A stretch of DNA of 7,283 nt from MKRK01 sp001896915. GTDB lineage: Bacteria > Bacillota > Clostridia > Oscillospirales > Acutalibacteraceae. The translations under genes were made by a program, and so were the position numbers. The notes under the pieces were generated by a model. It searched no databases, was not told the origin of the DNA, and saw only the letters and a program-made list of their open reading frames with translations. Shown here one piece after another: positions 1 through 4,541 of this stretch; the first letter of the stretch is position 1, and every line of letters starts with the position of its first letter. The stretch spans positions 1-7,283 of the forward strand of contig CALJJF010000157.1 of NCBI GenBank assembly GCA_937973935.1, written 5' to 3'.

Positions 1-2
1 AA

Positions 3-872
3 CAGGCTGTGCTAATTTTGCTGCTTTGTATCTGCGCGCTTCTCTCTTCGTGTAAAACACCAAACCTTACCACGGTAACCTCTGCGACAGCCGCAACGCT
101 GCAAAAAGAACTCAGCGTTCAGTATGTACCATCCGATGTGTTTCAAAAAAGCCTGATGAATGCCAAACACTATCCTAAAACCAAAAATACGATCAGCGGG
201 GTGGTTCCTCATCATCTGGTGGCAGCGGATTTGATTGCAGGCTTTTTTGAATCCATCCCCCGTGATTATGAAACTGTGATTATTCTTGCCCCGGACCACA
301 GCGGCGGAACGGGGCAGGTGATTGCCTCGGGGCTTGACTGGAGCCTTGCGGGAGGTGAGATAAGCTGCGATAGGGAGATGCTTGCAGATATCCTGAAAAT
401 CAAAGGAATATCCTTTGTCAAGGACGATGACAGACTGCAAAACGATCATTCCGCTTCCAATCTCATTCCTTATGTGAAACAGTATATTCCCAACGCCAAA
501 ATTGTTCCGCTGTTACTTACGAACCGTACCGGTCCGGACGCCTTGCTTGGCTTTGCCCGTAGCTTATATGAGCTGGCGGCCGGGAAAAAATGCTTGTTTC
601 TTTTCTCGCTGGATTTTTCCCATTACTTGTTGCCTACCGAAGCGGAAAAACGGGATAAAATCACCCGAAGTGCAATCGAAGGGCTGGACTATGGTGCCAT
701 TTCCCGTATGAACAGTGAGTATCTGGACTGTCCCCCGGGACTTATCGTTTTTCTTCGTATCACAGAATTGGCCAAGGGCAAGCCGGAGATTTTAGACAAC
801 AGCAGTGCCACCGAAATCCTTAAGCGAGAGGACAAAACAACGACCTATTTTATCTTACGAAGTACCCGATGA
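3..872 (+). CDS. amrB: Memo-family lipoprotein (AmmeMemoRadiSam system protein B-like), 5' partial
   Basis: The frame is open to the left edge. The first in-window start, GTG at 9, would give a hydrophobic leader with no basic n-region, so the true start is probably upstream. Residue numbers here count from that GTG. A hydrophobic stretch ends in a lipobox LSSC (Cys15), which predicts a lipidated, surface-anchored protein. The remainder matches the Memo/AmrB fold: PHH (68-69), APDHSGG (His97), NDHS (His147), SLDFSH (Asp202, His205) and a late CPPG (Cys241). Human MEMO1 binds metal through two His and a Cys, and His69 (or His68), His97 and Cys241 are the likely equivalents. The family is usually encoded beside an AMMECR1 protein and a radical SAM enzyme. 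These would have to lie left of the window, since the next gene to the right converges. The biochemical role of the bacterial family is poorly defined. Family call is confident; the lipoprotein call is moderately confident; the symbol is tentative. Confidence 0.85.
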   Translation, partial: QAVLILLLCICALLSSCKTPNLTTVTSATAATLQKELSVQYVPSDVFQKSLMNAKHYPKTKNTISGVVPHHLVAADLIAGFFESIPRDYETVIILAPDHSGGTGQVIASGLDWSLAGGEISCDREMLADILKIKGISFVKDDDRLQNDHSASNLIPYVKQYIPNAKIVPLLLTNRTGPDALLGFARSLYELAAGKKCLFLFSLDFSHYLLPTEAEKRDKITRSAIEGLDYGAISRMNSEYLDCPPGLIVFLRITELAKGKPEILDNSSATEILKREDKTTTYFILRSTR

Positions 873-917
873 AAAATCCCGCCCAGCGCTTATCAAAAAG
901 CCGGAGCGGGATTTTTT
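872..917. terminator. Bidirectional terminator between amrB-like gene and padR
   Basis: An 11-bp perfect stem, AAAAATCCCGC (872-882) with GCGGGATTTTT (906-916), overlaps the TGA of the left gene and ends 2 bp before the stop codon of the leftward gene. It is GC-rich at its inner end, and its arms provide a T-run in both directions (TTTTTT at 912-917 on +, TTTTT on -). This is the expected layout for a shared terminator of convergent genes. The loop of about 23 nt is longer than usual. Confidence 0.8.
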
Positions 918-918
918 G

Positions 919-1278
919 TTATGCCAAAAGCCATTGTTTGGCAGTTTCCTTGTCTTCAAAAATTCTGAACTGGTTACTGCGGGAGGATTCCGCTGCCATG
1001 TCCTTGAATTTTCCCGTATTTACTTTTTCAGGGGAAATGAGGAAGGCTGTTTTGATGTGGTAGTTTGTAAGCTTTTGCAAAATACCCCCGGCAACGCCGG
1101 TTTTCAGCCGAAAAAAGTCTTCGGACAGGGCTTGTTCCTGTATGATGATCCGTTCGGTGTTGTTCTCCCAACAGAGAGCGGCAATGTCTACCGCGTCCTG
1201 CTCTGTTGCAATGGGGGCTTGTGCGGAAAACAGCTCAAGATATTTTTGATTATTTTGTTCGTTGACGATATAGTTCAT
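919..1278 (-). CDS. Possible internally initiated DUF4180 protein (C-terminal part of the PadR fusion)
   Basis: Codon 187 of the padR frame is an ATG preceded by AAGGAG with a 6-nt spacer (AACAAA). This is a better-formed ribosome binding site than the one in front of padR itself, and it falls exactly where the PadR part ends and the DUF4180 part begins. Translation from here would yield 119 aa, matching the size of stand-alone DUF4180 proteins as I remember them. Two readings are possible: a true second product from the same frame, or the relic of a formerly separate downstream gene whose upstream stop codon was lost. Sequence alone cannot decide between them. Confidence 0.4.
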   Translation of the reverse strand: MNYIVNEQNNQKYLELFSAQAPIATEQDAVDIAALCWENNTERIIIQEQALSEDFFRLKTGVAGGILQKLTNYHIKTAFLISPEKVNTGKFKDMAAESSRSNQFRIFEDKETAKQWLLA

Positions 1279-1836
1279 TTTGTTCTCCTTATTTGAATGG
1301 ATCGGTTCCGAAAGCGTCAGCTGAAGCTTGCAGATCCATAAAAGCTCGCTTTGGTATGCCGAAAGGATATTATCGTGGATGGATTCTGTTAACAGTCCCT
1401 GTAAACGAGTAACGGGAGCTGCACCTGTTTCCCGTTTTCTCTTTTCGTTATGAAGAGCAATGCGAAGGCGGATTTCGTTTTCATATGCTTGCAGCAGTTC
1501 CATCAATGCAGGGTGTTCCAATTGATCTGCAAAAAGCAGCTGTACCAGAAAGGGATTTTTGAAGTCCGGCACGCCTGGGGCAGATTTGATCCATTTTTGC
1601 AGCTTATCAAGCCCGTTGGTTGTGACTTGATATATTTTTTTGGACGGTGACCCATCGTTGTGAACGGTTTTGGTTGTAACATAACCTTCATTCAACAGCG
1701 TAACCAGCGCTTTGTAGATTTGATTGTTGTTACCGGACCATGGCATAAAATCAGACTTTTCCATAATTTTTTTTAAGTCATAGCCGGAATAGGGATGCTT
1801 ACTCAGTAATCCAAGGATTGCGCATTCAATTGACAT
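919..1836 (-). CDS. PadR-family transcriptional regulator fused to a DUF4180 domain
   Basis: This 305-aa protein has two modules. Residues 1-85 are a typical PadR winged helix: ILGLLSKHPYSGYDL, then NNNQIYKALVTLLNEGYV, and a wing region with SPSKKIYQVT followed by NGLDKLQKW. Residues 90-180 are a helical dimerisation segment as in the Vir_act_alpha_C group. Residues 187-305 resemble DUF4180, with the characteristic LSEDFFRLKTGVAGGILQKL and a C-terminal ETAKQWLL. DUF4180 proteins are usually small stand-alone proteins of about 120 aa, and I know of no assigned function. The start is supported by GAGGTGA just upstream of the ATG. The operator-like repeats directly upstream suggest autoregulation. 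Its target is not evident; the divergent transglycosylase gene and padR itself are the nearest candidates. PadR call is very sure; the DUF4180 call rests on remembered consensus and is fairly sure. Confidence 0.9.
   Translation of the reverse strand: MSIECAILGLLSKHPYSGYDLKKIMEKSDFMPWSGNNNQIYKALVTLLNEGYVTTKTVHNDGSPSKKIYQVTTNGLDKLQKWIKSAPGVPDFKNPFLVQLLFADQLEHPALMELLQAYENEIRLRIALHNEKRKRETGAAPVTRLQGLLTESIHDNILSAYQSELLWICKLQLTLSEPIHSNKENKMNYIVNEQNNQKYLELFSAQAPIATEQDAVDIAALCWENNTERIIIQEQALSEDFFRLKTGVAGGILQKLTNYHIKTAFLISPEKVNTGKFKDMAAESSRSNQFRIFEDKETAKQWLLA
1276..1290 (-). promoter_or_regulatory. Internal Shine-Dalgarno and ATG at the PadR/DUF4180 junction
   Basis: Read on the minus strand, the site is AAGGAG (1290-1285), a 6-nt spacer, then ATG (1278-1276), in frame with padR. 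The match and spacing are near ideal for a Firmicute ribosome. An unselected site of this quality at a domain boundary is unlikely but not impossible, since the encoded residues are simply Lys-Glu-Asn-Lys-Met. Confidence 0.55.
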
Positions 1837-1845
1837 GATATCACC

Positions 1846-1882
1846 TCATTAACATGTGTTAATGATAACATATGTTAATGAT
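1846..1882. promoter_or_regulatory. Tandem 16-bp operator repeats in front of padR (probable PadR autoregulatory site)
   Basis: Two adjacent copies of AACATRTGTTAATGAT lie at 1851-1866 and 1867-1882, differing at one base. Each contains a dyad. AACATATGTT (1867-1876) is a perfect palindrome and extends to TAACATATGTTA. The other copy forms a 20-bp palindrome (1846-1865) broken only by the central pair. They carry several ATGT/ACAT half-sites, the motif typical of PadR-family operators. The repeats begin 9 bp upstream of the padR ATG and overlap the candidate padR -10, so bound protein would block transcription. Confidence 0.65.
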
Positions 1883-1890
1883 AAAGTAAA
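1862..1890 (-). promoter_or_regulatory. Candidate padR promoter
   Basis: On the minus strand, TTTACT (1890-1885) and TATCAT (1867-1862) are separated by 17 bp (4/6 and 5/6 matches to the sigma-A boxes). A second pair, TTCTGA (1906-1901) and TATCAT (1883-1878), also has 17-bp spacing but a poorer -35. Both -10 boxes are part of the tandem operator, which fits repression. AT-rich DNA gives such matches easily, so confidence is low. Confidence 0.35.
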
Positions 1891-1920
1891 TAGTATGTTT
1901 TCAGAAAGTGATATAAAATA

Positions 1921-1949
1921 TTGACAAATTTCTTCTTTTGTTATAGCAT
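1921..1949 (+). promoter_or_regulatory. Promoter for the transglycosylase-YbjQ unit
   Basis: An exact -35 box TTGACA (1921-1926) is followed after 17 bp by TAGCAT (1944-1949, 4/6). An alternative extended -10, TGTTATAGC (1939-1947), has a shorter 15-bp spacer. Transcription would start near 1956, giving a leader of about 30 nt with AGAGGG (1975-1980) 6 nt before the ATG at 1987. Confidence 0.6.
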
Positions 1950-1986
1950 AGAATTAATATGATAATAAAAGAAAAGAGGGCTGTGA

Positions 1987-2646
1987 ATGGCTGTGGAATC
2001 CGTCAATAACCGCACAAGCGGCAAAGTGCTCCCGACAAAGCAAACAGCGAAACCCGGTGGGTTCTCTGGTGCACTGCAGGAGGCGGCAAAGAAAAATCTT
2101 GACGAGATTTTTGACCAAGCGTCCCGAACCTATGAGGTACCCTCGGCACTCCTGAAAGCTGTGGCAAAAGCGGAATCGAACTTTAATCCCGATGCAACCT
2201 CCCGCTGCGGCGCGCAGGGTATCATGCAGCTCATGCCGGGGACCGCCAAGAGCCTTGGGGTAACCAATGCATACGACCCGGAACAGAATATCATGGGCGG
2301 CGCCAAGTATTTAAGCGGGCTGCTCAAGCATTACGACGGCAACACGGAGCTTGCCCTTGCGGCGTACAATGCAGGCTCAGGCAATGTGAAAAAATACGGC
2401 GGAATTCCGCCCTTCAAGGAAACGCAGAACTATGTGAAAAAGGTTATGGGATATTATGACGATAGCATTACCGCCGGTTTTGTAAAGGTGGGGGAAACCG
2501 ATTCTCCCGAGGGAACGACACAAGCGGCAGTGGCACCCGCAATCCAAATCGAGGATCCCATGCTTGCATTGCTGTTAAACAGCTACCAGAGTAAGGTACA
2601 TACCATGCTGCTTGATCTGGCGGATCTAACCCCGGAAGAAAAATAA
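1987..2646 (+). CDS. Lytic transglycosylase (SLT domain), no signal peptide
   Basis: This 219-aa protein has a single SLT/lysozyme-like domain at about residues 38-155. Visible motifs are KAESNFNP with the catalytic Glu63, then GAQGIMQLMPGTAKSLGV (75-92), YDPEQNIMGGAKYL and AAYNAGSGNVKKYGG (125-139), ending with NYVKKV. Enzymes of this family cleave the MurNAc-GlcNAc bond of peptidoglycan to leave 1,6-anhydro-MurNAc. The first 35 residues are polar and lysine-rich with no hydrophobic core, so there is no Sec signal peptide. Some clostridial, phage and flagellar transglycosylases share this, and the export route is unclear. The C-terminal tail (160-219) is low in recognisable motifs but ends in a short amphipathic stretch (DPMLALLLNSYQSKVHTML). 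The start is supported by AGAGGG 6 nt upstream. The downstream ybjQ-like gene begins 21 nt after the stop, suggesting co-transcription. Confidence 0.93.
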   Translation: MAVESVNNRTSGKVLPTKQTAKPGGFSGALQEAAKKNLDEIFDQASRTYEVPSALLKAVAKAESNFNPDATSRCGAQGIMQLMPGTAKSLGVTNAYDPEQNIMGGAKYLSGLLKHYDGNTELALAAYNAGSGNVKKYGGIPPFKETQNYVKKVMGYYDDSITAGFVKVGETDSPEGTTQAAVAPAIQIEDPMLALLLNSYQSKVHTMLLDLADLTPEEK

Positions 2647-2667
2647 ACCCAAAGAAAGGTGACAAAA

Positions 2668-2988
2668 ATGATTATCACAACCACACCGTCCATTGAGGGC
2701 AAACATATCGTCGAGTACAAAGGAGTCGTGTTCGGCGAAGTGATATCGGGCGTGGATTTCATTAAGGATATTACGGCCGGTCTCTCTAACTTTTTCGGGG
2801 GTCGCTCCGGCACCTATGAGGATGAATTGATCAAGGCCCGTGAAAATGCCATGAAGGAAATGGAGAACCGTGCCCGATTACTGGGAGCAAACGCCGTTGT
2901 CGGCGTGGATATTGATTATGAGGTTTTGGGGAGCAACAATGGCATGCTGATGGTCACCGCTTCCGGAACTGCCATTGTATATGCATAA
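2668..2988 (+). CDS. UPF0145 (YbjQ) family protein
   Basis: A 106-aa protein from the ATG at 2668. I prefer this over the GTG at 2659, because that GTG is itself part of the AAAGGTGA Shine-Dalgarno and the family normally begins MIITTTP. The protein matches UPF0145/DUF74 over its full length: MIITTTPSIEGK, then VVFGEVISGVDFIKDI, FFGGRSGTYEDEL (42-54), a helix ARENAMKEMENRA, then LLGANAVVGVDIDYE and a final strand MVTASGTAIVY. E. coli YbjQ has nearly the same length. Members are small cytosolic oligomeric proteins, sometimes labelled heavy-metal-binding, with no established reaction. It is the second gene of the unit begun by the transglycosylase. Confidence 0.93.
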   Translation: MIITTTPSIEGKHIVEYKGVVFGEVISGVDFIKDITAGLSNFFGGRSGTYEDELIKARENAMKEMENRARLLGANAVVGVDIDYEVLGSNNGMLMVTASGTAIVYA

Positions 2989-2992
2989 AAAT

Positions 2993-3023
2993 CTGCCCAT
3001 ATCAGCAATGCTGATATGGGCAG
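2993..3023. terminator. Long hairpin after the ybjQ-like gene
   Basis: CTGCCCATATCAGCA (2993-3007) and TGCTGATATGGGCAG (3009-3023) are perfect inverted repeats; a realistic stem is 13 bp with a 5-nt loop. It starts 5 nt after the stop codon, so it probably ends or protects the upstream mRNA. On the + strand it is followed by CCTCCAAAAAG with no T-run, which is atypical for intrinsic termination. On the - strand it is followed by ATTTTTATG. It may act mainly as a 3'-end stabiliser. Confidence 0.55.
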
Positions 3024-3048
3024 CCTCCAAAAAGTAGGAGAAGTTCAA

Positions 3049-3066
3049 ATGACTATTCCATTATAA
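3049..3066 (+). other. Possible 5-codon leader ORF with strong Shine-Dalgarno
   Basis: AGGAG (3036-3040) stands 8 nt before ATG ACT ATT CCA TTA TAA. The stop overlaps an ATG (TAATG, 3064-3068) that opens a 38-codon frame to 3182. The layout resembles leader-coupled translation, but the peptides match nothing I know and chance is a fair explanation. The upstream hairpin at 2993-3023 means a transcript reaching here would need to read through or start nearby. Confidence 0.2.
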
Positions 3067-3072
3067 TGGAAT
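3055..3072. repeat. 18-bp perfect palindrome
   Basis: ATTCCATTATAATGGAAT is identical to its reverse complement, with no spacer. A zero-loop palindrome is a poor RNA hairpin but a good dimeric-protein binding site. It is about 250 bp upstream of the flavoprotein start, too far for simple promoter occlusion at 3275-3303, so a more distal promoter or another role would be needed. I do not recognise the motif as a known operator. Confidence 0.6.
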
Positions 3073-3087
3073 GGCTGCAAAAAGCAA

Positions 3088-3134
3088 GTTACAGTGTTGT
3101 AATATACTGGTTGAAAAGGTTACAGTTTTGCAAT
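3088..3134. repeat. Pair of 16-bp dyad elements 31 bp apart
   Basis: GTTACAGTGTTGTAAT (3088-3103) and GTTACAGTTTTGCAAT (3119-3134) match at 14 of 16 bases. The first contains a perfect TTACA-N4-TGTAA dyad and the second the same dyad with one mismatch. The 31-bp period is about three helical turns, placing both on the same face of the DNA, as expected for cooperative binding by a dimeric regulator. Confidence 0.5.
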
Positions 3135-3274
3135 GTTTGTGATGCTTATTTTGCTATATATTTATTGTTTCATTTGTGTTAGAATGTAATTGTATTGTTT
3201 TCTTTAAATTTGCTTTTATTGTTATATTTCATGCGATGGTAGTACAAACTAGTATTGTTATATGATTTTTTAAG

Positions 3275-3303
3275 TTGATTTTCGTATGAGAATGAAATAT
3301 AAG
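3275..3303 (+). promoter_or_regulatory. Promoter for the nitronate monooxygenase-like gene
   Basis: TTGATT (3275-3280, 4/6) and TATAAG (3298-3303, 5/6) are separated by 17 bp. Transcription would start around 3310, making a very short leader that begins at the Shine-Dalgarno AAGGAG (3311-3316), 8 nt before the ATG at 3325. An upstream alternative is the extended -10 TGTTAGAAT (3177-3185), which would leave a leader of about 130 nt. Confidence 0.5.
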
Positions 3304-3324
3304 CAAGTTTAAGGAGTTATATAA

Positions 3325-4398
3325 ATGAATAAATTCAAAGAATTGGTCATTGGCGACCTGAAAGCGAAGCTCCCGGTGGTTCAGGGCGGTATGGGCATCG
3401 GCATATCCCTGTCGGGGCTTTCCTCAGCGGTGGCAAATCAAGGCGGAATCGGAGTGATCGGAACAGCGGGAATCGGTTTATTTGAAACGGATGCCTATTC
3501 GAATTATTTCGAAGCGAACATCAGAGCACTGAAAAATGAAATCAGAAAAGCAAGAGAAAAGACCCAGGGGATACTGGGCGTTAACATAATGGTTGCCCTG
3601 TCCAACTTTGCGGATGTTGTGAAAACATCCATCGAAGAGAAAATTGATATCATTTTTTCAGGTGCAGGTCTGCCACTGAACTTACCCGAGTTTTTACAAG
3701 GCTCAAAACACACGAAGCTTGTGCCGATTGTTTCCTCCGGCCGAGCGGCGAGTATTATTATGAGAAAGTGGATCGACAAATATAAGTATGTGCCGGATGC
3801 CATTGTTGTGGAAGGTCCAAAAGCCGGCGGACATTTGGGTTTCAAGCCGGATCAACTGGACGATCCGAATTATTCATTGGATCATATTTTGACCGATGTA
3901 TTGCATACCGTGACACCGGTGAGTGAAAAGTATGCGAAAAAGATACCGGTCATCGCAGGGGGCGGAATCTATACCGGTTCCGATATACGGAAATTTATTG
4001 AGATGGGTGCATCCGGTGTTCAGATGGGAACAAGGTTTGTAACCACGGAAGAATGCGATGCGGCGGAAGGTTTTAAGAAAGCCTATGTGAACGCAAGGGA
4101 AGAAGATATTTCAATCATCAAAAGTCCCGTTGGTTTGCCGGGAAGAGTAATCCGCAATCAGTTTGTGGAACAAATTGAATTGGGTGAAAGAATCCCGTAC
4201 AAATGTCCGTATCATTGTATCGTTACCTGTGATTATAAAAACAGCCCGTATTGCATTGCCCTTGCTCTGATCAACGCACAAAAAGGCAATTTGAACAACG
4301 GATTTGCTTTTGCCGGCACCAACGCGTATCAAGCGGACCGCATTATAAAGGTCGAGGATTTGATAAGTGAATTGACTTCTGAGTATAACAATAGTTAA
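3325..4398 (+). CDS. FMN-dependent nitronate monooxygenase / FabK-like flavin oxidoreductase with C-terminal Cys cluster
   Basis: This 357-aa protein is a TIM-barrel flavoprotein of the 2-nitropropane dioxygenase/FabK family. Visible motifs are the N-terminal PVVQGGMGIGIS (FMN contact), GGIGVIGTAGIG, GVNIMVAL, the catalytic-His segment VVEGPKAGGHLG (His170), PVIAGGGIYTGSDI (phosphate binding of FMN) and GASGVQMGTRFVTTEEC. Family members either oxidise alkyl nitronates or, as FabK, reduce enoyl-ACP; sequence motifs alone do not settle which. No other fatty-acid gene is in the window, so FabK function is not supported by context. Odd for the family is KCPYHCIVTCDYKNSPYC (293-310), with Cys294, 298, 302 and 310 close together, which could bind a metal or iron-sulfur cluster. 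The start has AAGGAG with an 8-nt spacer. It appears monocistronic, flanked by its own promoter and the hairpin at 4415. Confidence 0.88.
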   Translation: MNKFKELVIGDLKAKLPVVQGGMGIGISLSGLSSAVANQGGIGVIGTAGIGLFETDAYSNYFEANIRALKNEIRKAREKTQGILGVNIMVALSNFADVVKTSIEEKIDIIFSGAGLPLNLPEFLQGSKHTKLVPIVSSGRAASIIMRKWIDKYKYVPDAIVVEGPKAGGHLGFKPDQLDDPNYSLDHILTDVLHTVTPVSEKYAKKIPVIAGGGIYTGSDIRKFIEMGASGVQMGTRFVTTEECDAAEGFKKAYVNAREEDISIIKSPVGLPGRVIRNQFVEQIELGERIPYKCPYHCIVTCDYKNSPYCIALALINAQKGNLNNGFAFAGTNAYQADRIIKVEDLISELTSEYNNS

Positions 4399-4404
4399 GT
4401 TTCA

Positions 4405-4460
4405 TAAAAATAAGCCACCCCCCTGAACGTATTTTACTGCGTTCAGGGGGGTGGGTCGTT
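4405..4460. terminator. Strong bidirectional terminator between the flavoprotein gene and the nucleoside operon
   Basis: CCACCCCCCTGAACG (4415-4429) and CGTTCAGGGGGGTGG (4440-4454) form a perfect 15-bp GC-rich stem with a 10-nt loop. On the minus strand it is followed by CTTATTTTTATG, a good T-run, so it terminates the leftward operon. On the plus strand the tail GTCGTTATTAG is weaker but probably still effective. It lies 16 nt after the rightward stop and about 87 nt after the pdp stop. Confidence 0.85.
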
Positions 4461-4541
4461 ATTAGAGACAACAAACAGAAAGCATGGATATCAATCATCT
4501 TGTTCTCCCGTTGTCTGTGGTATGAGGGGAGCAGTGAGGCA

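Larger units (their letters stand above)
2989..3324. other. 336-bp AT-rich intergenic region with several symmetric elements
   Basis: No convincing gene is present. From left to right it holds the hairpin at 2993-3023, a Shine-Dalgarno followed by a 5-codon ORF (3049-3066), an 18-bp palindrome (3055-3072), two TTACA-N4-TGTAA-type dyads (3088-3134), four TATTGTT repeats (3163-3259) and a promoter for the flavoprotein gene (3275-3303). Base composition shifts sharply to T-rich on the + strand after 3120. Confidence 0.7.

Noticed and set aside
12..449. 145-aa minus-strand ORF opposite the Memo-family gene
   Set aside because: The plus strand carries clear Memo motifs here; the minus frame has cysteine/arginine-rich shadow composition and no domain.
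805..1296. 163-aa plus-strand ORF opposite padR
   Set aside because: It overlaps the C-terminal half of padR and the terminator, has no SD and no recognisable domain; it is an antisense shadow.
3238..3262. FapR-like box (TAGTAC...TAGTAT) upstream of the FabK-like gene
   Set aside because: The two TAGTA units are direct, not inverted, so they do not form the FapR dyad.
4466..4516. AGACAAC / GTTGTCT inverted repeat between terminator and pdp
   Set aside because: Only 7-bp arms with a 37-nt loop; too weak to call next to the strong hairpin at 4415-4454.
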